The notes under the pieces are model-generated. The model did not search any database and was not told the DNA's origin. It was given only the letters and a program-made list of their open reading frames with translations. A stretch of DNA of 14,819 nucleotides from Phycisphaerales bacterium UBA1910 (GTDB lineage: Bacteria > Planctomycetota > Phycisphaerae > Phycisphaerales > UBA1924), in NCBI GenBank assembly GCA_002337545.1, contig DDGE01000012.1, positions 39,034-53,852 on the forward strand, written 5' to 3'. The translations under genes and the position numbers were made by a program. Below, in pieces: positions 1 to 6,290 of the stretch (position 1 is its first letter; each line of letters starts with the position of its first letter).

Positions 1-455
1 GGTTTGGCGGGGATGAGCTCAGTGGACGGTTTTTCTTTGCGTGCGTGCGCCTCATCGGGGAGCTGATCCTTGAGCGCCTGCATCGTCTCCATGATCGAGC
101 CCGGGTCGAACCCCTGAGCGGGCTCTTGCTGAGCTTGCGTTTCGTCCGCGACTAGCTCCGTCGGCGTGGCGGGCTCTGGCTCAACGACCGGCTCCACCGG
201 TTCCGACTGATCCGCAGCAACCTGCTCGGATTCGCGTGCGGCGCTTGCCTCGGGCTGGGCCTGTTCCGTGGGTTGCGTCTGCGCAGACGATCCCCGATCA
301 CGACGCGGACGCCGTGCGGGGGTCGATGCTTCCCGCTGGGCTTCCAGCTGAGTGAGGAGCTCAGATTGCGCGACCGCTTCATCCCGGACACGCTTCAAAT
401 AGAGCCCGCCTGTAAGAACGCACAACCCAAGAATAAAGAGCCAGAACCAGCGCAT
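1..455 (-). CDS. Membrane-anchored Glu/Pro-rich protein, C-terminus cut by window edge
   Basis: An open frame runs from an ATG at 455 to the window start without a stop (151 codons seen). It begins MRWFWLFILGLCVLTGGLYL, one hydrophobic segment (about residues 2-20) followed by KRVR, so it should be an N-terminal anchor with the rest outside the cytoplasm or facing the periplasm. Residues 25-45 look helical (DEAVAQSELLTQLEAQREA). Residues 46-110 are low-complexity, rich in Glu, Pro, Ala and Gln, and look like a disordered linker. A GGGAG Shine-Dalgarno at 465-469 sits 9 bases before the ATG. It starts 24 bases after the permease stop, so it is very likely the third gene of the ABC operon and may be an accessory or adaptor subunit. 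I do not recognise the family; the functional domain is presumably outside the window. Confidence 0.75.
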   Translation of the reverse strand, partial: MRWFWLFILGLCVLTGGLYLKRVRDEAVAQSELLTQLEAQREASTPARRPRRDRGSSAQTQPTEQAQPEASAARESEQVAADQSEPVEPVVEPEPATPTELVADETQAQQEPAQGFDPGSIMETMQALKDQLPDEAHARKEKPSTELIPAK

Positions 456-479
456 GTCGTTGATCTCCCAATCGGTATC

Positions 480-1739
480 TTACATGGCCGGACGCAGCGC
501 CCGAACAACGCTCGTGCGGTACGCGACGATCGCGGGCAACACACCCGCGATGCATGACAGGGCAACGCTCGCTAGGACAATCATCAGGTACCCGTCGAGC
601 GGCAGCGCGGGTTCGATGACAATCCCGACTCGCTGCGCGAGAACATTGGTCACGATCAACCCGCCGAGGATCGAGAGGGCGAGCCCGATCGCACCACCGA
701 TGAGCCCGATGATCGCGCTCTCCGTGAGGACCATGGAAAACACCCGCGGACGCGACGCGCCGAGCACCCGCAGCACCGCGATCTGCTTGCGGCGCTGCTC
801 CATCGAGTTGTACAACGCGAGCAGAATCGACACACCAGACGAGAGCATCACCGCGATCGCCATCGCGAGCAGCACCTGATCGATGTTCGAGACGATCGAG
901 AACAGGTTGCCCACGGTGTCCGCCGGGCTCGCGACGGTCCAGTTCGGATCACGCAGCAACGCGGAGAGGACTTGCACAAGTGCACCCTTGCGATCGCCGA
1001 GCGACGCGTAGACGGCGGTGATCTTCATGTCTTCATGAATCAGATCGTCGATGCTCGTGGTGATCCCGTGCCCGAAGATCGCTTCGCGTCGATCATGGGC
1101 ATGAATGATCCAAGACGAATCGAGCGAGGTAAAGATCGCACGATCGTGCGCGGTCCCTGTGGATTCGAGAACCCCAACGACCTCGAAGCTGAACTCATCA
1201 TGCGTGTGTCCGCCCTCAGATCGGGGTGCGCCGTGCTCAAGTGAGATGGTGTCGCCCAGAGATAACCCGAGCCGCGCCGAAGCATCGGCCCCCACCACAA
1301 CCTGAAACGGCTTATCGAAATACACGCCCGTCGCGAGCGTCCAGTCCGTACCCTGCGCGGGCTGGAACGATTCAAAGAACGATTCATCCGTACCCATCAC
1401 CGGCGCATCGAGATACGAATCGCCCAACTGGGTCGGGACCGCCCAAGCGAACGGGTACGAGCGTTTGAGTTCGAGATACTGCGCCCAGGTGATCGGGGTC
1501 GTGGGCGGCGACGCGTAGAACATGGAGTTGAGCACGCTCGGCAGCGGCCCGGCCTCCTTAGAGATCAGCATCTGCACATTGCCCGTGCCGCGCTTGAAGC
1601 TGTTCTCCCCGGCGTCACGCATCGAGATCAGCAAGGTGACAAGCCCCACCGCGATCGCGACACTCAGGATCGTCACGATGCTCGAGAAGGTTCGGGTACG
1701 CATGGATCGCGTCACGATGTTCCAATCACTCATCGACAT
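480..1739 (-). CDS. ABC transporter permease, FtsX/MacB (LolC/E-like) family
   Basis: This is the membrane subunit of a type VII (MacB/LolCDE-like) ABC system, which uses ATP to drive export or lipoprotein extraction rather than classic transport through the membrane. The 419-residue protein has one N-terminal membrane helix (about 19-40), a large extracytoplasmic MacB-PCD-like domain (about 45-275), then three helices (about 288-311, 341-362, 384-406). The segment between helices 2 and 3 has the family's coupling signature, EQRRKQIAVLRVLGAS. The ATG at 1739 is preferred because GGAGG at 1747-1751 lies 7 bases upstream; a GTG at 1742 and an ATG at 1733 are alternatives. The start overlaps the ATPase stop (TGATG), implying translational coupling. 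The substrate cannot be read from sequence; LolCDE-like, MacB-like and DevC-like roles all remain possible. Confidence 0.93.
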   Translation of the reverse strand: MSMSDWNIVTRSMRTRTFSSIVTILSVAIAVGLVTLLISMRDAGENSFKRGTGNVQMLISKEAGPLPSVLNSMFYASPPTTPITWAQYLELKRSYPFAWAVPTQLGDSYLDAPVMGTDESFFESFQPAQGTDWTLATGVYFDKPFQVVVGADASARLGLSLGDTISLEHGAPRSEGGHTHDEFSFEVVGVLESTGTAHDRAIFTSLDSSWIIHAHDRREAIFGHGITTSIDDLIHEDMKITAVYASLGDRKGALVQVLSALLRDPNWTVASPADTVGNLFSIVSNIDQVLLAMAIAVMLSSGVSILLALYNSMEQRRKQIAVLRVLGASRPRVFSMVLTESAIIGLIGGAIGLALSILGGLIVTNVLAQRVGIVIEPALPLDGYLMIVLASVALSCIAGVLPAIVAYRTSVVRALRPAM

Positions 1740-2458
1740 CACGCGCCCTCCAGTGCACCCTGAAGTTGCTCAAGGGGCGAGGCAAGGTGTTCATGCCGAT
1801 CGAAGCGATCCACAAACCGTTGGTCGTGCGTTACACAGAGCAACGCCGCGTTCGATGATCGGCACGCGTCCTGGAGCAGATCGAGCGCGACCTGCGCGTT
1901 ATCAGGATCCAGCGATGCGGTCGGCTCGTCCGCGAGCACCAGCGCCGGGTCACACGCCAACGCACGAGCAATCGCGACCCGCTGTTGCTGACCGATACTC
2001 AACCGTTCGACGCGCTGGGCCGGGGTCGGGATCCCCAGGGATTCCAGCAGGGTTCGTGCACGCTCACGATGCGAACCCCGCGGAATATCAGAAAACATGA
2101 GCGCGGCCATCACATTCTCTTCCGCGCTGAAGCCCGTCAGCAGGTGGTGCGTCTGGAAAACCATCCCGACCGACCGGCCCCGGAACCGATCGCGGGCATG
2201 CCCGTTGAGCTTGTGGATATCTTCCCCAGCGATCTCGATCGTGCCAGAGCTGGGGTCCATCAGCCCCGCCACCAGGTGCAGAAGCGTGGATTTACCCGAG
2301 CCCGACGAGCCGGTCAGCACGACCTGCTCACCCGGATCGAGGGTGAGCGCGTCGATCTGCAGGGCCGGGGTGCCGCTGCTCGCATATCGATGTGCGAGTG
2401 AGGAAATTCGGAGCGCTGGAGTAGTCTCAGTATTCTGCACATCAAAGCGTATGGTCAT
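1739..2458 (-). CDS. ABC transporter ATP-binding protein (LolD/MacB-like)
   Basis: This is the nucleotide-binding subunit that powers the downstream permease. Counting from the ATG at 2458, it shows Walker A GSSGSGKST (50-58), a Q-loop in VFQTHHL, the signature LSIGQQQR, Walker B with catalytic Glu in LVLADEPTASLD, and the switch histidine in THD. All catalytic motifs are intact. The frame is open back to an ATG at 2533, with another ATG at 2485. I chose 2458 because it gives 239 residues and places Walker A nearest the family's usual position; neither upstream start has a convincing ribosome site, so the start is uncertain. It is the first gene of a minus-strand operon (ATPase, permease, anchored protein) and diverges from the secreted-protein gene at 2630. 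Confidence 0.93.
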   Translation of the reverse strand: MTIRFDVQNTETTPALRISSLAHRYASSGTPALQIDALTLDPGEQVVLTGSSGSGKSTLLHLVAGLMDPSSGTIEIAGEDIHKLNGHARDRFRGRSVGMVFQTHHLLTGFSAEENVMAALMFSDIPRGSHRERARTLLESLGIPTPAQRVERLSIGQQQRVAIARALACDPALVLADEPTASLDPDNAQVALDLLQDACRSSNAALLCVTHDQRFVDRFDRHEHLASPLEQLQGALEGA

Positions 2459-2555
2459 TGGCCTGCGATGCGTCAAATGAGTCATTCTTTCAGGTCCGAT
2501 TTTGATGTTCGGGATTTGGTCTACCAGATTCATTGCTCAATTCATTGAAATTGAC

Positions 2556-2585
2556 TTGGCAAACAACTCCAGACCCGGTTACGCT
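2556..2585 (+). promoter_or_regulatory. Candidate sigma70-type promoter of the 2630 gene
   Basis: TTGGCA at 2556-2561 is followed after 18 bases by TACGCT at 2580-2585. The expected transcription start is near 2592, giving a leader of about 38 bases. The TACGCT hexamer is the same as the one in front of the deaminase start at 5235. This is read by eye only. Confidence 0.4.
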
Positions 2586-2615
2586 GGGGTGCAGTATCCA
2601 AAAAACCCCATTTCT

Positions 2616-2620
2616 GGAGG
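2616..2620 (+). promoter_or_regulatory. Shine-Dalgarno site GGAGG for the 2630 gene
   Basis: GGAGG lies 9 bases before the ATG at 2630 and fixes that start. The strong site contrasts with upp, the next gene on the same strand, which has none. Confidence 0.8.
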
Positions 2621-2629
2621 ACAAACACG

Positions 2630-4009
2630 ATGTTTCGAATTTCAGCTATTGCAGCACTGGCTGCAAGCTGTGGTGTAGCCGCCGCAGTACCCGATGTTGT
2701 CTGTGGCACGCTCGACGATGTGAACCACTACGGCGCTATTGGCGGCGTGCGTGCGTACGCAGTCGGTACCACTGCCTGTAACGCCGGTGATGTCAATCTC
2801 AACTGGATCGACGGTACCCCAAACCACCCCGTCATCTCCTGTACGCTCTACAAGCTCAAAGACGGTCGTCTCGAGCAGCTCGGCGTGACTTTCGTCAAGC
2901 ACTCCTTCGCGTCCCTCCAGGGTAACGCGTGTGGATTCGGCTGTGGCTCCGGCGGTACCTTCTCCGCGCTCGGCCCCGGCTGTTCAGATCCCTACGGGGC
3001 AGGCCTCAACGGCGGTCAAACCGGTCTTGGCCCGCGTTCGGAAATCAACGCGTTCAACGGCCAGTTCGTCTACCCCTTCACCACGATCAACCAGAGCGGT
3101 AACTCGATCTTCAAGCGCATCCAGGTCCCCGCGGACGAGATGCCCGATTCAGCCGCTCAGTTCTTCGTTGAAGGCCAGTATGTCATCAAGGACGAAATCC
3201 AGCCCGACGGCACCCCCTACATCGACAACGATCCAACCAGCGATTGGTTCGGTCGTCCCGTGAACTGGAACAATGCCTCCTACGAGCGCATGAATGTTCA
3301 GTCAAGCGGTGCCGCAAGCACCACCGGCGCAACATTCCGTGCCCGTGCAGCGATCTACGCATGGCAGGACCACGGCAACGGCCCCAACAACCCCGACAAC
3401 TCCGTCGAGGTCGTTGAAGTCCCCGTTCCCGATGAAGGCCTCCTGCATGTCGGGTGCAAGGTCACCGATCTCGGCGACGGCACCTACCGCTACGACTACG
3501 CGGTTCACAACCAGAACTCCGACCTCAGCGTTGGCTCGTTCTCGGTTCCTGCCGCCGGATCGATCTCGGATTACTACTTCAACGACATCGATTACCACGA
3601 CGGACCTGACGGGCTCATCTCCGGAGCCGACTGGGCACCCGCCGAGGGCGCAAACTCGATCACATGGGGCGCTGAGCCATTCATCAGCAACCCGAACGGG
3701 AATGCGATCCGCTGGGGCACCATGTACAACTTCTCCTTCGTCTCGGACGCTGCTCCGGTTGACGGCGAAGTCACCATCGGCATGTGGAAGGCTCCCGGAA
3801 TGCAGCTCACCGCTGATGTCCAGGTTCCCGGCGGCATCTCTTGCCCCGCTGACCTGACAGGCGACGGCGTGCTCGACTTCTTCGATGTCAGCGCATTCCT
3901 CAACGCGTTCAACGCTGAGGATTCCATCGCCGACTTCACCGGCGACGGCGTGTTCGACTTCTTCGATGTCAGCGCGTTCCTCAACGCATACAACGCGGGC
4001 TGCCCGTAA
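2630..4009 (+). CDS. Secreted cysteine-rich protein with C-terminal dockerin-like module
   Basis: The 459-residue protein starts with a signal peptide (MFRISAIAALAASCGVAAA, cleavage near residue 19-20), so it is exported. The first half (about 21-150) is rich in Gly and Cys (Cys 25, 50, 71, 101, 105, 118), with conspicuous stretches GTLDDVNHYGAIGG, GCSDPYGAGLNG and TGLGPRSEIN. The second half (about 265-400) looks beta-rich, including YRYDYAVHNQNSD. Residues 405-459 form a dockerin-like tail: two 27-residue repeats, each with a calcium-loop pattern D-x-T-G-D-G-x-x-D followed by FFDVSAFLNA, ending NAGCP. The body resembles uncharacterised planctomycete secreted proteins as far as I recall, but I cannot assign an activity. 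The tail is probably a sorting or docking tag. A terminator at 4054-4084 follows, so it is likely monocistronic. Confidence 0.9.
   Translation: MFRISAIAALAASCGVAAAVPDVVCGTLDDVNHYGAIGGVRAYAVGTTACNAGDVNLNWIDGTPNHPVISCTLYKLKDGRLEQLGVTFVKHSFASLQGNACGFGCGSGGTFSALGPGCSDPYGAGLNGGQTGLGPRSEINAFNGQFVYPFTTINQSGNSIFKRIQVPADEMPDSAAQFFVEGQYVIKDEIQPDGTPYIDNDPTSDWFGRPVNWNNASYERMNVQSSGAASTTGATFRARAAIYAWQDHGNGPNNPDNSVEVVEVPVPDEGLLHVGCKVTDLGDGTYRYDYAVHNQNSDLSVGSFSVPAAGSISDYYFNDIDYHDGPDGLISGADWAPAEGANSITWGAEPFISNPNGNAIRWGTMYNFSFVSDAAPVDGEVTIGMWKAPGMQLTADVQVPGGISCPADLTGDGVLDFFDVSAFLNAFNAEDSIADFTGDGVFDFFDVSAFLNAYNAGCP
3860..3996 (+). repeat. Tandem 81-bp repeat coding for the dockerin-like motif
   Basis: Bases 3860-3915 and 3941-3996 are near-identical: I count 4 differences in 56 aligned bases, with a period of 81 bases (27 residues). 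Each copy codes for GDGVxDFFDVSAFLNA. Identity is high at silent positions too, which points to a recent duplication or to gene conversion between copies. Confidence 0.85.
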
Positions 4010-4053
4010 CCCATCATGCTCTAAGGAGCATGATCCTCAACATCTGTTTGTTC

Positions 4054-4084
4054 AATCCCCGCCCGGCAACGGGCGGGGATTTTT
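4054..4084 (+). terminator. Rho-independent terminator after the 2630 gene
   Basis: A perfect 11-bp GC-rich stem (4055-4065 with 4070-4080), extended by an A-T pair (4054 with 4081), encloses a GCAA tetraloop (4066-4069) and runs into a T tract. It lies about 45 bases after the stop at 4009 and only 36 bases before upp, separating the two transcripts. Confidence 0.92.
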
Positions 4085-4107
4085 CATGCACGAATCACAG
4101 ATCTCGG

Positions 4108-4113
4108 TACAAT
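4108..4113 (+). promoter_or_regulatory. -10 element TACAAT placed for a leaderless upp transcript
   Basis: TACAAT matches the -10 consensus in five of six positions and ends six bases before the A of the upp ATG. A transcript starting 6-7 bases downstream would begin at the start codon. No Shine-Dalgarno is visible, and no convincing -35 is seen. Confidence 0.6.
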
Positions 4114-4119
4114 TCGCAT

Positions 4120-4764
4120 ATGCAAACGCAGCACGAGTCCGGCGTCGTCGTCTTCGATCATCCTCTGATCGCTCACAAACTCGCGAGCATCCGCGACAAG
4201 CACACAGGACACCGATCGTTCCGTGCGGCACTCTCACAGATCGCGGGGCTCATGGTCTATGAGGTCACACGCGAGCTCCCCACGCGCAGGGAAAGAGTCG
4301 AAACACCAATGACGCACACCCAGTGCGATGTGCTCGCGGGCGCGATCACCATCGTCCCCGTGCTCCGCGCAGGGCTCGGCATGATCGACGGCATACTCGA
4401 AGTCATGCCCGAAGCACGCGTCGGGCACCTCGGACTCGCACGCGATGAGCAGACACTCGAACCCACCGCTTACCTCAACAAGCTGCCCCGCGATCTGGAC
4501 GCGGGACCTGTCATCCTCGTAGATCCCATGCTCGCGACGGGCGGAAGCGCCGCCGCGGCCATCGCCATGCTCCGTCAGGCCGGCGCCAGCGACATCCGAA
4601 TGATCTGCCTCGTCGCATCGCCAGAAGGAATCGAACGCATGCGGCGCGAGCACCCAGAGGTCAAGGTCTACGCCGCGGCACTCGATGAGCGCATCGACGA
4701 AAACGGGTTTATCGTCCCCGGGCTCGGCGACGCCGGCGATCGGATGTACGGCACCGTCGAGTAA
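4120..4764 (+). CDS. upp: Uracil phosphoribosyltransferase
   Basis: Makes UMP from uracil and PRPP in the cytoplasm, the main uracil salvage step. The 214-residue product is close to the usual 208-209. Visible family motifs are VLRAGLGM (81-88), the PRPP-binding loop LVDPMLATGGS (133-143), and the uracil-binding C-terminal segment FIVPGLGDAGDR (197-208). The frame is open further upstream, to 4030 through the terminator stem, but the ATG at 4120 fits the family N-terminus and sits right behind a TACAAT hexamer, consistent with a leaderless message. The gene faces the cytosine-deaminase-like gene tail-to-tail with 3 bases between the stops, so the neighbour could supply uracil from cytosine. 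Confidence 0.97.
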   Translation: MQTQHESGVVVFDHPLIAHKLASIRDKHTGHRSFRAALSQIAGLMVYEVTRELPTRRERVETPMTHTQCDVLAGAITIVPVLRAGLGMIDGILEVMPEARVGHLGLARDEQTLEPTAYLNKLPRDLDAGPVILVDPMLATGGSAAAAIAMLRQAGASDIRMICLVASPEGIERMRREHPEVKVYAAALDERIDENGFIVPGLGDAGDRMYGTVE

Positions 4765-4767
4765 GAC

Positions 4768-5235
4768 CTACTCGCCCGGAGGAACCCCGATATCCTCGTT
4801 CCAGAGCTCAGGGTGCTCCTGGATAAACTCGCGCATCAGCTCGATGCATCGCGGATCATCCGCGACCACAACCTCCACCCCCTCCTGTGACATCCAATCC
4901 TCACGCCCCAGGAAAGTCTCGTGCTCGCCGATGATCACCCGAGGGATCCGGTGCAGGATCGCGGTTCCGGTGCACATCGCGCACGGCGAAAGCGTCGAAG
5001 CGAGCGTCAGGGTGTGCCAATCGCGACGCCGACCCGCGTTCCGGACGCACACGGTCTCTGCGTGCGCTGTTGAATCACCGGACTGCACGCGCAGATTGTG
5101 ACCCGCGGAAACAACGCGTCCATCGCGATCAATCAGCGCAGAACCGATCGGTATCCCGCCCTCGCCTCGCGATTTCAAGGCCTGCTCGTACGCGGCATCG
5201 AGCGCGCGTTCATCAATGGGTGTCAGTATGCTCAT
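4768..5235 (-). CDS. Zinc-dependent cytosine deaminase, yeast Fcy1-like
   Basis: A 155-residue CMP/dCMP-deaminase-fold protein. Zinc and catalytic residues are present: His58 and Glu60 in HAE, Cys85 and Cys88 in PCAMC. From memory it follows yeast cytosine deaminase (158 residues) along nearly its whole length, not only at the zinc site: GGIPIG (26-31), GHN with Asn47, TLSPCAMCTG (81-90), IPRVIIGE, Phe108, and a C-terminus ending WNEDIG with Trp145 and Asp148, the counterparts of yeast Trp152 and Asp155 that close over cytosine. TadA-type tRNA deaminases lack this C-terminal EDIG end. The expected reaction is cytosine to uracil. It lies next to upp, which uses uracil. The start at 5235 has TACGCT six bases upstream. 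Guanine or another nucleobase as substrate cannot be excluded. Confidence 0.85.
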   Translation of the reverse strand: MSILTPIDERALDAAYEQALKSRGEGGIPIGSALIDRDGRVVSAGHNLRVQSGDSTAHAETVCVRNAGRRRDWHTLTLASTLSPCAMCTGTAILHRIPRVIIGEHETFLGREDWMSQEGVEVVVADDPRCIELMREFIQEHPELWNEDIGVPPGE

Positions 5236-5241
5236 GCCACC

Positions 5242-5247
5242 AGCGTA
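5242..5247 (-). promoter_or_regulatory. -10-like TACGCT in leaderless position before the deaminase
   Basis: On the minus strand TACGCT ends six bases before the ATG at 5235, in the 12-base gap after the upstream gene's stop. GGTGGC fills the spacer, so a weak ribosome site touching the start is a competing reading. Confidence 0.4.
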
Positions 5248-6120
5248 TCAGTCTTCGAGCGATTCATCACCGGATTGCTCGTTGACTTCCAGCGGGATCG
5301 GCTCGCGGACGATCGGGGCCGCGCCGATCGGGATCAGTTCGGCCTCCGCATGAAAGTGGATCGGCTCGAAGAAGGTGCCCGGGAGCTCAGAAACCCACGG
5401 GTCCTGCAGATGGCGAAGAAGCCCGTACGGCACACGGACACGGAAATCCACGAGCGTGGGATCATCGGGCTGGACGATCACCTCGACACTGCCATGCTCC
5501 TCCGAACCATCCAGCGCCCCCGGCGTCGCGTTGACACCCGCCTTCACTCGACCGCCGAGCGTGTCCTTCGGATCAGAGAGCAAATACTGGTTGCGGGCGG
5601 TCCCCGGAAGAGCACACGCCTTCAGATCCGCCAACGCATACTTCAGATGCATCAACGCCGTGCCATCGTGATACTTCACGGGTTGGTTGAAACGCACCCC
5701 CGCGATCTCGATCGACACATCCGTATACGGATCGATCCCCTTGAAAAACGCACGGCTGTTCTTCGCCTTGGTCAAACCCACGCGAACGACAGCCCCCTTC
5801 GGGTGCCCCGCACCGGTCTCGATGCGAGTACCGCCGAGGGTCGCGTAGGCGAGCGCATTGGACTCCCCAAGCTGCTCGCCACCCACCGGAGCCGTGAACG
5901 GCATGGTCATGGTGAAACGCTGCGGCTCACCACCCGCGATCCATTCGATCGTCACACGAGGATGCTGACCATCCTCGACGAGCAACAGCGTTGGACGATC
6001 CGGCTCCTGTGACACCGCACGCGACCCTGCCCATGCGGGACAAACCGGGACCGCAAGTGTTATGAGGCCTAACACCATCCAAATCAGCTGTGGTTTTGGG
6101 ATTTTCATCGCCCGCATCAT
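5248..6120 (-). CDS. Exported protein of unknown function
   Basis: The 290-residue protein begins with a signal peptide: Arg/Lys-containing N-terminus, hydrophobic core (about 11-27) and a likely cleavage after AWA (29-31). The mature part has alternating short beta-like stretches, for example RVTIEWIAGGE, GAVVRVGLT, DVSIEIAGVRF, SVEVIVQPDDP and VDFRVRVPYG, and no membrane helix, so it is probably a soluble periplasmic or secreted beta-rich domain. There is a Cys at 169 within DLKACALPGT; the C-terminus is acidic (EVNEQSGDESLED). I do not recognise the family and see no catalytic motif. It lies 12 bases upstream of the deaminase and may be co-transcribed, although the deaminase has its own candidate -10. 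The ATG at 6120 is favoured by TACAAC six bases upstream; ATGs at 6117 and 6108 are alternatives. Confidence 0.8.
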   Translation of the reverse strand: MMRAMKIPKPQLIWMVLGLITLAVPVCPAWAGSRAVSQEPDRPTLLLVEDGQHPRVTIEWIAGGEPQRFTMTMPFTAPVGGEQLGESNALAYATLGGTRIETGAGHPKGAVVRVGLTKAKNSRAFFKGIDPYTDVSIEIAGVRFNQPVKYHDGTALMHLKYALADLKACALPGTARNQYLLSDPKDTLGGRVKAGVNATPGALDGSEEHGSVEVIVQPDDPTLVDFRVRVPYGLLRHLQDPWVSELPGTFFEPIHFHAEAELIPIGAAPIVREPIPLEVNEQSGDESLED

Positions 6121-6126
6121 ACACCC

Positions 6127-6132
6127 GTTGTA
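6127..6132 (-). promoter_or_regulatory. -10-like TACAAC in leaderless position before the 6120 gene
   Basis: On the minus strand TACAAC ends six bases before the ATG at 6120. No Shine-Dalgarno is evident and no clear -35 is seen at 16-18 bases upstream. Confidence 0.4.
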
Positions 6133-6192
6133 ATTTCGTACAAGTGAATACGGATTTAAGCAACCTCAATGGTTGAGTTCACGAATAATCAT

Positions 6193-6208
6193 GTGCTTAC
6201 TCAAGCAC
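6193..6208 (+). repeat. Short inverted repeat in the divergent promoter region
   Basis: GTGCTT (6193-6198) and AAGCAC (6203-6208) are perfect inverted copies around ACTC. The 170-base divergent gap (6121-6290) also holds CTCAA-TGG-TTGAG near 6165-6177. These could be operator half-sites or leader structure for the 6291 gene. There is no T tract, so it is not a terminator. Confidence 0.3.
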
Positions 6209-6277
6209 AGGGGCTTGTGTGCGCTGTACGCCCCCCTTCAGACGCAGCACGGTTCTCGTGGCTGTCGACAAATTCAG

Positions 6278-6283
6278 AAAGGA
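6278..6283 (+). promoter_or_regulatory. Shine-Dalgarno AAAGGA deciding the start at 6291
   Basis: AAAGGA lies seven bases before the ATG at 6291. The same frame has an earlier ATG at 6219, but only the 6291 start has a ribosome site and puts a signal peptide at the very N-terminus. Confidence 0.75.
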
Positions 6284-6290
6284 CGCCCCG

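Noticed and set aside
2551..2556. TTGACT as the -35 of the 2630 gene
   Set aside because: It lies 23 bases from TACGCT, too far; TTGGCA at 2556-2561 gives an 18-base spacer.
3842..4009. Cellulosomal dockerin implying a cellulosome
   Set aside because: The repeats share the calcium-loop look, but no cohesin, scaffoldin or glycoside hydrolase is in the window, and the FFDVSAF/GCP pattern is a different type.
4030..4119. N-terminal extension of upp back to an ATG at 4030
   Set aside because: It would translate the terminator stem of the preceding gene and add 30 residues not found in the family; the ATG at 4120 fits.
4768..5235. tRNA adenosine deaminase TadA
   Set aside because: The zinc motif fits, but the GGIPIG start, the IPRVIIGE segment and the C-terminal WNEDIG follow cytosine deaminase rather than TadA.
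6193..6208. Stem-loop as a terminator
   Set aside because: There is no T tract and it lies in a divergent promoter region where a terminator would have no upstream gene to serve on the plus strand.
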